64,000 bases of DNA from Marinicellulosiphila megalodicopiae (GTDB lineage Bacteria > Pseudomonadota > Gammaproteobacteria > Pseudomonadales > Natronospirillaceae): positions 3,224,001-3,288,000 of the forward strand of contig NZ_AP023087.1 of NCBI RefSeq assembly GCF_045862395.1. The letters run 5' to 3'. This document shows positions 37,101 through 45,814 of this stretch, in pieces (positions within the stretch are counted from its first letter, which is position 1; every line of letters begins with the position of its first letter). A model generated the notes under the pieces. That model worked only from the letters and a program-made list of their open reading frames with translations. It was not told the DNA's origin and searched no databases. A program made the translations under genes and the position numbers.

Positions 37101-37757
37101 GCTACAAGTCGTTTTTTCACATTTGAAGTTGCCGTCTGAACCAATGATGTCACTTTCTGGTGTACCCAAAACCTTAGTGCCACGTGAGTCTGATTTATCA
37201 TGGCAGCCGGCGCAATCTAATTTGTCACTATCATATAATTGCTTACCAATTTCAGCCGAAGGGGTGAAATTGTTATTATTTGCACAGCCATTATTTTCTA
37301 ATGTTCCATATTCATTTGGACACATATCATACAAATCAATCAAACCGTCATTATCAGAATCGGTTTGATCTACTGGGCAACCTTGATTGGAAGTAGGTCC
37401 AGCTTCATTCGGGCAGCTATCAACTTCATCATAAATGCCATCATTGTCTTTATCGGTCTTAACACCTATTGGACAACCATTATTATTTGCCACTCCGGCT
37501 TCATTAGGACAAAGATCAAGGGCATCTTCTAACCCGTCATTATCGGTATCTGTTGGTAAAATAACGATCGGACAGCCGTTATTGTTAATTGAACCCTTAA
37601 CATCAGGACACAAATCCACTTCGTTATTGACTGAATCATTATCACGATCCGCCGTTTTTAAATCTGGCCCTGCGTCATTACAACTGGCCATAGAAAAAGC
37701 AATGAATAACACTGCGAGCGTTTTTACTATTGGTTTATAATTGTTTAAATATTTCAA
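34158..37757 (-). CDS. Multi-haem-motif DUF1592-type lipoprotein with thrombospondin type 3 repeats, copy 2
   Basis: A 1199-residue lipoprotein (lipobox MASC). It has a set of thrombospondin type 3-like Ca2+-binding repeats (DNDGLEDALDLCPNE and similar, about 35-165), a first haem motif CAGCH, more type 3 repeats (about 265-350), a second haem motif CVDCH with DEKGDGGRADLRP, a malectin-like domain (FHVDLEGVRALENF), a third haem motif CQGCH, then DUF1587/1595/1592/1588/1585 with a fourth CGGCH. Its last 15 residues are identical to those of copy 1. It is longer than copy 1 by about 300 residues through the added repeats and cytochrome units. Likely a surface lipoprotein; reaction unknown. Confidence 0.8.
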   Translation of the reverse strand: MKYLNNYKPIVKTLAVLFIAFSMASCNDAGPDLKTADRDNDSVNNEVDLCPDVKGSINNNGCPIVILPTDTDNDGLEDALDLCPNEAGVANNNGCPIGVKTDKDNDGIYDEVDSCPNEAGPTSNQGCPVDQTDSDNDGLIDLYDMCPNEYGTLENNGCANNNNFTPSAEIGKQLYDSDKLDCAGCHDKSDSRGTKVLGTPESDIIGSDGNFKCEKTTCSDTSALTTYLEEKMPFGDVSACDNQCSAHIALFIQSFPFQSDMDNDGIVDSLDQCPNQYGESNNNGCPVVALDTDNDGVTDDVDSCPNEFGDANNQGCPIDVTPVDSDNDGIADNIDECPNEIGTSANNGCPGKRAMNAEELAGKDLYTAMCVDCHDEKGDGGRADLRPALKDGSFVGITDLSMPEAPLFDPKSCNAECATKIQGYLLYINNLLDDVVIEPPVEEHELEMVVEVAINAGSKSGFTSTKTGIQFEADKYFVEIDGTGNDNAEREIAGTEDDLLFSSERWGDFKYEIPVQNGEHQVEFWFAELYHDGPDQRQFHVDLEGVRALENFDIFKTTGGQDSAYKTIRFDVVVTDGVLNIDFVKSLANATVNGLVVYREPTMPERYQTSCQGCHGDENGEGSVLGGALVQSDCVVCDTREQLTTYISLKMPFEYAETCVGECAKEFADYIYDNFACYEGRECVDVVKQVPIAGDSQSCSNGIDASFTSLLRISNLQFKNTMRDVFFAQTDYTATFTTDEKLGNFNVNYKDSITEIVLEQYLESMERLTPNAVANMGSWISCASKNDACADKIIDEIGLKLFRRPVTNAEKTRLKAVYTEAKDRSNSFDDGAITLLRAMLASPNFIYQLELDLTATVGNNIVKLGQYEIAARLASFLWRSIPDAALFEAARTNQLATKEGIKAQAERMLADPKADVTISEFHLQWMGSGKVDTVDAHYDEKMAGIGDVKRTIIDLVSNDGSFEDLYTVDYGYLNDAGKAFYDVNGNPIETFDDGFNKYQLSTANRTGILTRGPFLSANHNTPRRGKFIRQAVLCGVIPPAPPGAAGNFEVKAGLSPREAYNLHVSKPSCGGCHKLMDPIGFGFDHFDEVGKWQDQELNKKDQSLWDIDDSGELFATTDINQTFTGADELQALLASSVDTKVCYSYQWFAYANGRTPRIEDACSLSQGIQISQDAGGSILDVIIAITQTDAFSHRRTQSN

Positions 37758-38194
37758 AATATTCTCCCCATTTATGGTTTTGATACCTCATAATTAAAAC
37801 AGTATAAACACCAATTGTAAAAACAATATTACAGTGACATAACATTACACTTACATTAATTCACGCCTTTTTTAAATTTTATTTTTCATACCAACCCACT
37901 ACATACCTTATATACAAGGGGTTTACTTTTTTTACAATTAAATCCACCCTCAATAACACCTACAAAATGAAACATTAGAATTTCGTAGGTTTGTGAACAG
38001 CTGCACAACTAGCCTTTATGCTTTCTACTCATATCGTGAAAATTAGTGATCTAATTCATTTTGTAAGTGCCAACTTGGTCTCATTACATATTTCACTCTT
38101 TTTTTTAGACACAAAAAAACCGATGATTTTTAACAAATCAACGGTTTTTTATAAGGGATTAAGGTTAATTCAGATCAATACTTAGGTGGGCTAT
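37758..38194. other. 437-bp intergenic region
   Basis: AT-rich sequence upstream of the large lipoprotein gene and downstream of queC. The only supported element is the hairpin at 38112-38151. The promoter of the DUF1592-type gene should be near 37760-37850, but its boxes are not assigned. Confidence 0.45.
38112..38151 (-). terminator. Terminator at the end of the ruvC-to-queC gene series
   Basis: An A-run, CCGATGATTT paired with AAATCAACGG around a short loop, and a T6 run. The structure works in both directions and follows the queC stop codon. Confidence 0.75.
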
Positions 38195-38869
38195 TTATGC
38201 ATAAATAGTCGGATCACTAACGCCTGCATGCTCAAACCCTTGCTTGCGTAGGACGCAACTATCACATACACCACAGGCTTTGCCATGATCATCCGCCTGG
38301 TAGCAAGAAATCGTTTGAGAGTAATCAACTCCTAACTCCAACCCTTTTTGAATAATTTGTGCTTTGGTCAAATCAATTAACGGAGTTTCAATTGAAAGCT
38401 TTTTACCTTCAACACCGGTTTTAGTCGCTAAATTTGCAAGTACTTCAAAAGCTTGAATGAATTCAGGTCGACAATCAGGGTATCCAGAATAATCCACTGC
38501 ATTTACCCCAATAAAAATTGCATCAGCATCGAGCACTTCAGCCCAACCCAATGCTACCGATAAAAAAACAGTGTTTCGAGCAGGTACATATGTCACAGGA
38601 ATTTCGTCACTATTTGCATCAAAATCCGGCACATCAATATTGTCAGTTAACGCTGATCCACCTATTAACCTTAAATTAAGTGGTATTATTTTATGTTCCA
38701 CCCCACTTGCTTTTGCTATATTAATAGACGCTTGTAATTCACTAGAGTGACGCTGACCGTAATCAAAACTCATTGCGTGACACTCAAAACCCTGTGCCTT
38801 AGCAATTGCTAATACAGTGACGGAATCTAATCCGCCAGACAATAAAATAACCGCTTTTTTATTGGACAT
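38195..38869 (-). CDS. queC: 7-cyano-7-deazaguanine synthase
   Basis: A 224-residue ATP-dependent enzyme converting 7-carboxy-7-deazaguanine to preQ0 in queuosine synthesis. It has the PP-loop SGGLDSVT (11-18) and the C-terminal zinc ligands in CYQADDHGKACGVCDSC. It overlaps the end of cpoB by 11 bases. The order cpoB-queC after pal is common in gammaproteobacteria. Confidence 0.96.
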   Translation of the reverse strand: MSNKKAVILLSGGLDSVTVLAIAKAQGFECHAMSFDYGQRHSSELQASINIAKASGVEHKIIPLNLRLIGGSALTDNIDVPDFDANSDEIPVTYVPARNTVFLSVALGWAEVLDADAIFIGVNAVDYSGYPDCRPEFIQAFEVLANLATKTGVEGKKLSIETPLIDLTKAQIIQKGLELGVDYSQTISCYQADDHGKACGVCDSCVLRKQGFEHAGVSDPTIYA

Positions 38870-39626
38870 TTAAACCTTCTAATTTTATTTTTGCTTGTTG
38901 AGCTGTAGGGTCATGGGCAAATTCATTCATGACACGTATTAAATATTTTTTAGCCAAAATAGTATTGTTTTTTTGCACTGCAATATCCGACATTTCTAAC
39001 AAACTGGATGCCGCTTTAGGATCTTTTGGATAATTTTGCTGTGTTTGAAAAAACATTGAATTTGCTTTTTTAGTGTCACCCAATTTCAAATACACTTTAC
39101 CAAGCCAATAGGTAGCGTTTGGCATTCTTTCAGAATTGGAATATTGCTCAATAAATGCCTCAAATGCATCTTCGGCATTTTTGTAATCTTGTTTTTGTAA
39201 ATAAGCAATGGCTTTAGCGTATTGTTCTGAGCCATCTTGAATGATGACTAATTCAGAAGGTTTGGTTGTTAAAATAGGCGCGGTAACTTGAGATGTTTGC
39301 ACAGGTTTTAACTGTATGTCCTGTAATTTTTTTTCTAACTCCGCCACTTTTAAAGTCAATTCAACAATACGTCGATCACTATCTAAATAACGCTGCTTAT
39401 TTTGAATTTCTATTTGGTTTAATTGATATGCTTGCTCTTCAACGGTGCCATTTAAACGAGAGACCTCATTTAATAAATCATACACTTGATACAGCATTTC
39501 ATTAAGAACTTGTTGTTGTGGATTTTTATCACTTGATACGCTAATTTCTTGAATTTGTGCAGCGTAAACAAAAGTGCTGCTTAATAAAGCAGCACTAAAT
39601 AAAAAACTCGTTTTGATTATTTTCAT
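38859..39626 (-). CDS. cpoB: Cell division coordinator CpoB (YbgF)
   Basis: A 255-residue periplasmic protein linking Tol-Pal constriction with peptidoglycan synthesis. Start chosen at 39626, giving the signal peptide MKIIKTSFLF... ending VYA; an upstream ATG at 39662 would place a polar stretch before the signal and run through an intercistronic hairpin. A coiled coil (about 40-100) leads to TPR repeats (about 125-255: AIAYLQKQDYKNAEDAFEAF, then YWLGKVYLKLGD). It is located between pal and queC, as usual. Confidence 0.92.
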   Translation of the reverse strand: MKIIKTSFLFSAALLSSTFVYAAQIQEISVSSDKNPQQQVLNEMLYQVYDLLNEVSRLNGTVEEQAYQLNQIEIQNKQRYLDSDRRIVELTLKVAELEKKLQDIQLKPVQTSQVTAPILTTKPSELVIIQDGSEQYAKAIAYLQKQDYKNAEDAFEAFIEQYSNSERMPNATYWLGKVYLKLGDTKKANSMFFQTQQNYPKDPKAASSLLEMSDIAVQKNNTILAKKYLIRVMNEFAHDPTAQQAKIKLEGLNVQ

Positions 39627-39645
39627 AAACTCGACCAGTTTAGAG

Positions 39646-39671
39646 AAGCCTTTAATGAACACTAAAGGCTT
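39646..39671. promoter_or_regulatory. Intercistronic hairpin between pal and cpoB
   Basis: Nine-base arms AAGCCTTTA (39646-39654) and TAAAGGCTT (39663-39671). On the minus strand no T-run follows, so it is more likely an mRNA-stability or attenuation structure than a full terminator. Confidence 0.45.
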
Positions 39672-39694
39672 ATTTTTCGTTTGAGAAGATTAAA

Positions 39695-40276
39695 TTATTG
39701 GTATTTAATTTCTACGCGACGGTTTTTACCATATGCAGCTTCAGTTGTACCGAAATCAGCTGGCATTTCTTCGCCCATACCCACTACAGAGATTTGAGTT
39801 TTATTTACACCTTGAAGACGTAAGTAAGCGGCAACTGCATTAGCACGACGCTCAGACAAACCTAAGTTATATTCAGGAGTACCGCGCTCATCTGCATGAC
39901 CTTCTAAAACGATTTGTTGCATTGGGTTCATTGTTAAATACTTAGCATGTAAATCTAACGATTCACGAGCAGCAGCCGTTACTGTAGATTGATCAAAGTA
40001 GAAATATACAGTCATTTGATCTTTGATTTGATCCATTAACATAGAAGCTTTGTCTTCCATGTTATCCATCGCATCAGCAGCATCGTCCATTACCAAATCA
40101 CCCATGCCAGACATATCATCTTTCATGTCGTCTTTCATGTCAGTTACTGGTGTAGTTGGTTGAGTGAAACCACCAGTTGTGCCAGTGGTATCTTCTTTAA
40201 CTGATTTACCACCACAAGATGAAATAGTAACGACAGCTGTTAAAGCGATTGCTTTGATCAATAAATTTTTGTTCAT
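39695..40276 (-). CDS. pal: Peptidoglycan-associated lipoprotein Pal
   Basis: A 193-residue outer-membrane lipoprotein (lipobox ISSC, Cys21) with an Asp/Met-rich linker containing DDMKDDM repeats and a C-terminal OmpA-like domain (about 85-193). The peptidoglycan-binding motif is LEGHADERGTPEYNLGLSERRA. It partners TolB and TolA in outer-membrane constriction. It follows tolB after 127 bp. Confidence 0.96.
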   Translation of the reverse strand: MNKNLLIKAIALTAVVTISSCGGKSVKEDTTGTTGGFTQPTTPVTDMKDDMKDDMSGMGDLVMDDAADAMDNMEDKASMLMDQIKDQMTVYFYFDQSTVTAAARESLDLHAKYLTMNPMQQIVLEGHADERGTPEYNLGLSERRANAVAAYLRLQGVNKTQISVVGMGEEMPADFGTTEAAYGKNRRVEIKYQ

Positions 40277-40403
40277 TTTTTTTCCCCGTTTATTTAAATT
40301 TCGAACTCTTTGAATACTAATTCATTAAATAGTTCGTTTTTATTATGAATCGTTGCAAAAATACAGGTTTAATCCCTGTAATTCAAGCATTTTGATTTAG
40401 TGT

Positions 40404-41705
40404 CTATTTTTTATAAGGTGACCAGCTAGGCTCTCTAACATCATAAGCATCAACAGGCATCGATTTAGTAATTTTTCCATCCATCGAAACCCAAGAAAGC
40501 ACGCTTTTACCAGAATTTTTAGTGGCGTAAATTAAATTGGTCGCATTTGGTGCAATACTAGGTGACTCATCGTAATCCGTTGAGGATAACAATCTCATTT
40601 GACCTGTCTCCAAATCTAATGCAGCAATGGAATACCCATCATCTTGCAAACTCACCGTCACAACATAACGACCATCTGCCGAATAACTTGGTTTGGCATT
40701 GTACTTACCATCAAAGGTTAAGCGCACTGTTCGACCTGTTGCTACATCTGCTTCATAGACCTGAGCACTGCCACCACGATCTGATGTAAACACAATTTTT
40801 TTACCATCTGGTGACCAACTTGGCTCAGTATCAATACCACGATGGCGAGTTAATCTTCGAACCTCACCATTGATTAAATTTTTAATATAAATTTCAAAGT
40901 TGCCATCTTTGGTTGATTGAAATGCAATTTGTTTGCCATCGGGCGAAAACGAAGGCGCAGAATTCGTTGCATCAGGATAATTAGCAATAATTGATTGTTT
41001 GCCTGTCGCCAATTCTTGACTTAATACCACCCAACGTCCGTTTTTAACTGTAGCGTATGCAATGTATTTTAAATCGTGAGACCACGAGATTGAAATAATG
41101 GGTGCGTCGTCTTCGTATACAGTTTGAACATTTTCACCATTTGCATCCATAATTTGAACGCGCTGAAATGTTGCACCGTCTTTCATTGTTCGACTTACAA
41201 AGGCAATCTTAGTACTAAATATGCCTTTTACGCCTGTAATATTTTCATAGATTTTATCGGATAAAATATTACCAGCCTTACGAATTGAACGCTCATCTGT
41301 TGCCGTATCAATATAATCTTCGAACATTTTTTTTGAGCTATTCACGTTAAACAATGAAAACGAAACGCGCATTAATAATGAATTTTCTGGACTATAATCT
41401 ACCGTACCTAAAATCAAATAATCCTGTTTCAATAACAACCAATTACGAAAGTATATTTCTTGTTCGCTTTTTGGATAACTCATCATATTGTCAGGATGTA
41501 ACGCTAGAAACTCTCCAGACTGAGCAAGGTTATTTCGAATTAGCTCATCCACATTTAATGGCAATGCTTCTGATATTTTTTGATTAAACGGCACGATCGA
41601 TATTTTATCAGCGCCCGCTTTGCCCTCAGTGATTCTGATGTCAATTGCCCAGCTTGATGTTGATGCAAATATCATCATTAACAACATGGCTAATTTAAAT
41701 TTCAT
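40404..41705 (-). CDS. tolB: Tol-Pal system beta-propeller protein TolB
   Basis: A 433-residue periplasmic protein with a signal peptide (1-20, SSWA), an N-terminal domain (21-160) and a C-terminal beta-propeller built from repeats such as SAPSFSPDGKQIAFQST and EPSWSPDGKKIVFTSDRGG. It binds Pal and the TolA C-terminus. Its start overlaps the tolA stop (ATGA), so the two are translationally coupled. Confidence 0.97.
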   Translation of the reverse strand: MKFKLAMLLMMIFASTSSWAIDIRITEGKAGADKISIVPFNQKISEALPLNVDELIRNNLAQSGEFLALHPDNMMSYPKSEQEIYFRNWLLLKQDYLILGTVDYSPENSLLMRVSFSLFNVNSSKKMFEDYIDTATDERSIRKAGNILSDKIYENITGVKGIFSTKIAFVSRTMKDGATFQRVQIMDANGENVQTVYEDDAPIISISWSHDLKYIAYATVKNGRWVVLSQELATGKQSIIANYPDATNSAPSFSPDGKQIAFQSTKDGNFEIYIKNLINGEVRRLTRHRGIDTEPSWSPDGKKIVFTSDRGGSAQVYEADVATGRTVRLTFDGKYNAKPSYSADGRYVVTVSLQDDGYSIAALDLETGQMRLLSSTDYDESPSIAPNATNLIYATKNSGKSVLSWVSMDGKITKSMPVDAYDVREPSWSPYKK

Positions 41706-42667
41706 TGTTGAGCTCCAAAGGTAAGGTTGTTTGTTCTAAAATAGGTTTCAAATAAAATTGGATCATCAGGTACGGTATACATGCCTACATTTTTTACTGC
41801 ATTTATTAAGGATTGATTAAATGCTTTATCTCCATTGGAATTGACCACTTCAACATTTACTAATTCACCTGTTGGGGCCAATTCAATTTTCAAAACCGCC
41901 ACATATGGTCGACTTGCTTGATTTTTATTCCAATTTCTTTGCACTTCTTCTTTGATTGCAAATGCGTAAGTATCTACAATATTCATTTGTTCCTGAGCCA
42001 TTGCTTGAGCTGCTTTTTGGCGAGCACTTAATGCTTGTTGTTCATCAAATGCGGCTTGATTGTCTTTTTCTAATTGCGCTAGACGCTGTTTTTCATCTTC
42101 AATTTGCTTTAACTCTTGTTCTAACTCATCGTTAATATTTGCAAATTCATTATTTAATTCAGCCAATTCTCGTGCTTCTTGTTCTGCTTCGAGTTTTTTA
42201 AGTGCTTCAAGTCGTTTTTTCTCTGCGTCGGCTTTTTTCTTTTCAGCTTCTAAACGTTTTTTCTCTGCCAGTTTATTCTCTTCTTCTTTTTTTTGAGCGG
42301 CTATTTTTTTAGCTTCGGCTTGTTTTTTAGCTTCTTCTTTCTTTTTGGCATCGGCTTTTTTCTGTGCGTCTTCTTGTTTTTTGCGTTCCGCTTCTTTTTT
42401 CTGATCTTCTAATTTTTTTTGCTCTTGCTTTTGCTTGGTGTCATCTGGCTTTTTAACTTCAGGTTTAATCGCTGGTACAGGAGGTGCTAATTCCACCAAA
42501 TTCATAACAGTGTATTCAGGTAATTTAAATTTTTTAACATCGGGTTTGAATTCAATTACACCGAACAACAATGAGCCAAATATAATAAAATGACCTACTA
42601 AAGCGACAGTAACAGCAACACCATATTGTTTGATAAACGCTTGACGGGTTTGTTTAGAAAAAAACAT
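41702..42667 (-). CDS. tolA: Cell envelope protein TolA
   Basis: A 321-residue inner-membrane protein: one membrane helix (about 17-37), a Pro-rich stretch, a long Lys/Glu/Ala-rich helix (about 70-225) spanning the periplasm, and a C-terminal domain (about 235-321) that contacts TolB and Pal. The start ATG overlaps the tolR stop codon (TAATG). Position in the cluster confirms identity despite the low-complexity centre. Confidence 0.95.
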   Translation of the reverse strand: MFFSKQTRQAFIKQYGVAVTVALVGHFIIFGSLLFGVIEFKPDVKKFKLPEYTVMNLVELAPPVPAIKPEVKKPDDTKQKQEQKKLEDQKKEAERKKQEDAQKKADAKKKEEAKKQAEAKKIAAQKKEEENKLAEKKRLEAEKKKADAEKKRLEALKKLEAEQEARELAELNNEFANINDELEQELKQIEDEKQRLAQLEKDNQAAFDEQQALSARQKAAQAMAQEQMNIVDTYAFAIKEEVQRNWNKNQASRPYVAVLKIELAPTGELVNVEVVNSNGDKAFNQSLINAVKNVGMYTVPDDPILFETYFRTNNLTFGAQQ

Positions 42668-43089
42668 TATTCAACCGGGTCCTCAGTTGCCAGCCCCACT
42701 GATACTGCCCCTGACTTTTTAAGAGTGTCTACTAAATTCATCACCACACCATAATTAATAGATTGATCCGCACGAACTAACACTAATAAATCAGGGTTTT
42801 GCGTTAATATTTTTTTGATATGTGCTCCGATGTAGGGCAGATCTTCTTTGAAAGGTTCGCGATCTGGTCGTTCAATAAAATATTCACTTTGTGCATTTAT
42901 TGAAATAATCACATGAGCGGAAATATCAGAAATAGGGAGCGGCTCTGAAGTCACATCGGGTAAATCTAATTTTTCACCTTGAGTTAACATTGGTGCTGTG
43001 ACCATAAATATAATTAACAACACCAACATCACATCAATATATGGCACAACATTGATTTGAGCCATAGGCGTACGTTTAGCTCGACTCAT
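42667..43089 (-). CDS. tolR: TolR, ExbD-type proton-channel subunit
   Basis: A 140-residue ExbD/TolR-family protein. One membrane helix (about 15-35) contains the conserved Asp in PYIDVMLVLLIIFMVTAP, which with TolQ forms the proton path. The periplasmic domain follows. It starts three bases after the tolQ stop. Confidence 0.97.
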   Translation of the reverse strand: MSRAKRTPMAQINVVPYIDVMLVLLIIFMVTAPMLTQGEKLDLPDVTSEPLPISDISAHVIISINAQSEYFIERPDREPFKEDLPYIGAHIKKILTQNPDLLVLVRADQSINYGVVMNLVDTLKKSGAVSVGLATEDPVE

Positions 43090-43092
43090 TAC

Positions 43093-43770
43093 TTACCCCT
43101 GTTTAACAGCTTGAGGTTGTGGTTTAGCAGCATGTATTTGACGATGCAATATCGAAGTAAACTCATCTGAAAATGTTTCATATGATCCAATTATGGTTTC
43201 GGATTGAGAAACAAATCGGTTATACGCAACAACAGCAGGAATCGCAGCAAATAAGCCCATTGCTGTTGCAGATAATGCTTCAGAAATACCTGGAGCCACA
43301 GCGGCCAATGTTAACTGAGCAGAATCAGATAACCCTTGAAAAGAATTCATAATTCCCCAAACGGTGCCTAATAAACCTATGTAAGGAGTGATTGAGCCTA
43401 CGGTTGCTAAAAATGAAATATGCTTGTCTAGTTTGTCGGATTCTTTTCTCGCTGCTACTCGCATTGCGCGTTGTGTGCCTACCATAACCGATTCTGGATC
43501 CATTGAATTTTGCTGACGTAAACGTGTAAATTCTTTAAATCCATTTCTAAAAATAGATTCAGCACCGCCTTCTGGATTTGGGTCGTTATAAACTTGCTTA
43601 TACAGTTGAGTTAAATCCATGCCTGACCAAAAACGTTCCTCAAATTCAAATAATGCTTTTTTTGCTTTATTCATTGTACGCGCACGCTCAACGATGATTA
43701 CCCAAGTTACTACTGAGGCTAATATTAGTATGGCCATTACCGCCATTACTACAATTGACATTTCTTCCAC
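43093..43770 (-). CDS. tolQ: TolQ, MotA/ExbB-type proton-channel subunit
   Basis: A 225-residue inner-membrane protein with three membrane helices (about 5-27, 130-155 and 165-190). The conserved segments SITPYIGLLGTVWGIMNSF and ATAMGLFAAIPAVVAYN are those of the MotA/TolQ/ExbB channel. It starts right after the ybgC stop. Confidence 0.97.
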   Translation of the reverse strand: MEEMSIVVMAVMAILILASVVTWVIIVERARTMNKAKKALFEFEERFWSGMDLTQLYKQVYNDPNPEGGAESIFRNGFKEFTRLRQQNSMDPESVMVGTQRAMRVAARKESDKLDKHISFLATVGSITPYIGLLGTVWGIMNSFQGLSDSAQLTLAAVAPGISEALSATAMGLFAAIPAVVAYNRFVSQSETIIGSYETFSDEFTSILHRQIHAAKPQPQAVKQG

Positions 43771-44202
43771 TTATTTTTCCTCACTTTGAATCAAATATTT
43801 TTTTAGAGCCAAGACGATCACATCTGGCATAGGACATAATTTACCAGAACTAGTTGCAATAGAGGCAATTTTTATTTCCCCTGACACCAACAACTGTCCA
43901 TCTCGATAAACATTTTGTGTGACAACAAACGATCTAGGTGTCACTTTTTTAACAATAGCTCCCACACTGAGTACATCATCCATTTTCGCTGAAGCTTTAA
44001 ATTGCAAACTTAAACTGGCCACCACTAAGGTATACCCTTGTTTTTCAGAAGTGGAAAATTCATAGCCGCATTTTCGTATAAAATCCGAACGCACTCGTTC
44101 CATAAATTTTATGTAATTAGCATGATAAACAATCCCACCACAATCGGTATCTTCTATATAGACTCTTATATCTTGGAGGTATTCTTTGTTTTGATTATTC
44201 AT
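43771..44202 (-). CDS. ybgC: Acyl-CoA thioesterase YbgC (hotdog fold)
   Basis: A 143-residue hotdog-fold thioesterase. The family active-site region is VYIEDTDCGGIVYHANYIKF, with the conserved Asp and the Tyr-His-Ala-Asn turn. It is the standard first gene of tol-pal clusters. It overlaps the end of ruvB by eight bases. Confidence 0.94.
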   Translation of the reverse strand: MNNQNKEYLQDIRVYIEDTDCGGIVYHANYIKFMERVRSDFIRKCGYEFSTSEKQGYTLVVASLSLQFKASAKMDDVLSVGAIVKKVTPRSFVVTQNVYRDGQLLVSGEIKIASIATSSGKLCPMPDVIVLALKKYLIQSEEK

Positions 44203-45196
44203 TATTCACACACAATTCATTTGCCAAATCTGTTAACACTCGTCCCCTTGGGGTTCTGGCGATAAAACCTTGCTGAATCAAATAAGGCTCTATCACATCC
44301 TCAATGGTTTCTTTATCTTCACTGATCGAAGCTGCTAAATTATCCAAACCAACAGGGCCTCCGTCAAATCGCTCTTTCATGGCTTGTATTAGTTTTCGAT
44401 CAAGATGATCGAAACCTAACTTATCCACATTTAACATATTTAACGCTAAATCGGCTATTTGACTGTCTACAATACCTTCGCTTTTAATATCGGCATAATC
44501 ACGCACGCGACGTAATAAACGGTTTGCAATTCTTGGTGTACCACGAGAGCGTTTCGCAATTTCATAAGCCCCTTCGTCATCAATTTGAACTCCTAATTTT
44601 TTTGCTGAGCGCAACACAATTGAAGTCAGATCTTTTACATTATAAAACTCTAAACGCTGCACAATCCCAAACCGATCACGAAGAGGGGAAGTTAAACGCC
44701 CTGCTCTTGTGGTTGCGCCAACTAAAGTAAAAGGGGGCAATTCAAGTTTGATTGATCTTGCAGAGGGGCCTTCACCAATCATAATATCTAACTGGTAATC
44801 TTCCATTGCTGGATACAAAACCTCTTCAATATTTGGGCTTAATCGATGTATTTCATCAATAAATAAAACATCACCTGCCTCTAAATTAGTGAGCATTGCT
44901 GCTAAATCTCCTGCTTTTTCTAGCACAGGTCCTGACGTGGTTTTGACCGAGACACCCATTTCATTGGCAATAATATTAGCTAAAGTGGTCTTGCCTAAGC
45001 CTGGAGGTCCGAATATTAAAGTATGATCAATTGGCTCATTTCGTTTTTTAGCCGCTGCCAAAAATATCGACATTTGCTCTTTAACAATGGGTTGCCCGAT
45101 ATATTCTGCTAACGATATTGGACGAATAGCACGATCATGATTAATTTCAGGCTGAGAGACATGTTGTGGGGCAATAAAACGATCTTCTTCTATCAT
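44195..45196 (-). CDS. ruvB: Holliday junction branch-migration ATPase RuvB
   Basis: A 333-residue AAA+ motor. Walker A GPPGLGKTT (63-71), Walker B LFIDEIHR (DEIH 114-117), sensor GATTRAG, and a C-terminal winged helix with RTPRGRVLT. With RuvA it drives branch migration. It lies 9 bp after ruvA. Confidence 0.98.
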   Translation of the reverse strand: MIEEDRFIAPQHVSQPEINHDRAIRPISLAEYIGQPIVKEQMSIFLAAAKKRNEPIDHTLIFGPPGLGKTTLANIIANEMGVSVKTTSGPVLEKAGDLAAMLTNLEAGDVLFIDEIHRLSPNIEEVLYPAMEDYQLDIMIGEGPSARSIKLELPPFTLVGATTRAGRLTSPLRDRFGIVQRLEFYNVKDLTSIVLRSAKKLGVQIDDEGAYEIAKRSRGTPRIANRLLRRVRDYADIKSEGIVDSQIADLALNMLNVDKLGFDHLDRKLIQAMKERFDGGPVGLDNLAASISEDKETIEDVIEPYLIQQGFIARTPRGRVLTDLANELCVNNE

Positions 45197-45205
45197 TTTT
45201 AACCT

Positions 45206-45814
45206 TTATATTTGTTTAAGTGAATGGCGAATTAATTCATCGACACTCATATTATCTTTATAAACAGTTTGTACTGCTTTTGAAGCTTGAGCCGGTTTAT
45301 ACCCTAAAGCAATCAATGCACTTTGCGCATCATTCATTACAATAGAAGCTTGATGTTTTTCTTTGTCATCAACAAACTGCTCCATTGGTGTGGACAAATG
45401 ATCCACTTGCCAATCTTTTAATCGATCACGCATTTCAATTAACAATCGCTCAGCGGTTTTTTTACCCACACCTGGCACCGAAACAATGCCAGTAACATCA
45501 TTAGCGTGTACACATTTTACAAACTCTTCACTTTCAAATGTCGACAAAATAGCCAATGCCATTTTGGGACCGACGCCGTTTGCTTTTATTAGCATTCTAA
45601 ATAAATCGCGATCCTGAATTTGAAAAAAACCAAATAACTGCTGAGCATCTTCACGTACAACCAAATGACAATGCAAAGTCACCTTTGCGCCCACTAATCC
45701 AATTTGGTAACTGGTAGTCATCGGGATTAAAATTTCATAACCCACACCATTTACATCTACCACAATTTCCGGGGATTTTTTTTGAATTAACTGACCTGTT
45801 ATTAGTGCAATCAT
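45206..45814 (-). CDS. ruvA: Holliday junction DNA-binding protein RuvA
   Basis: A 202-residue protein with the N-terminal OB domain (MIALITGQLI), tandem helix-hairpin-helix motifs (KANGVGPKMALAIL and VPGVGKKTAERLLIEM) and the C-terminal RuvB-binding domain (about 155-202). It overlaps the ruvC stop by four bases. Confidence 0.98.
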   Translation of the reverse strand: MIALITGQLIQKKSPEIVVDVNGVGYEILIPMTTSYQIGLVGAKVTLHCHLVVREDAQQLFGFFQIQDRDLFRMLIKANGVGPKMALAILSTFESEEFVKCVHANDVTGIVSVPGVGKKTAERLLIEMRDRLKDWQVDHLSTPMEQFVDDKEKHQASIVMNDAQSALIALGYKPAQASKAVQTVYKDNMSVDELIRHSLKQI

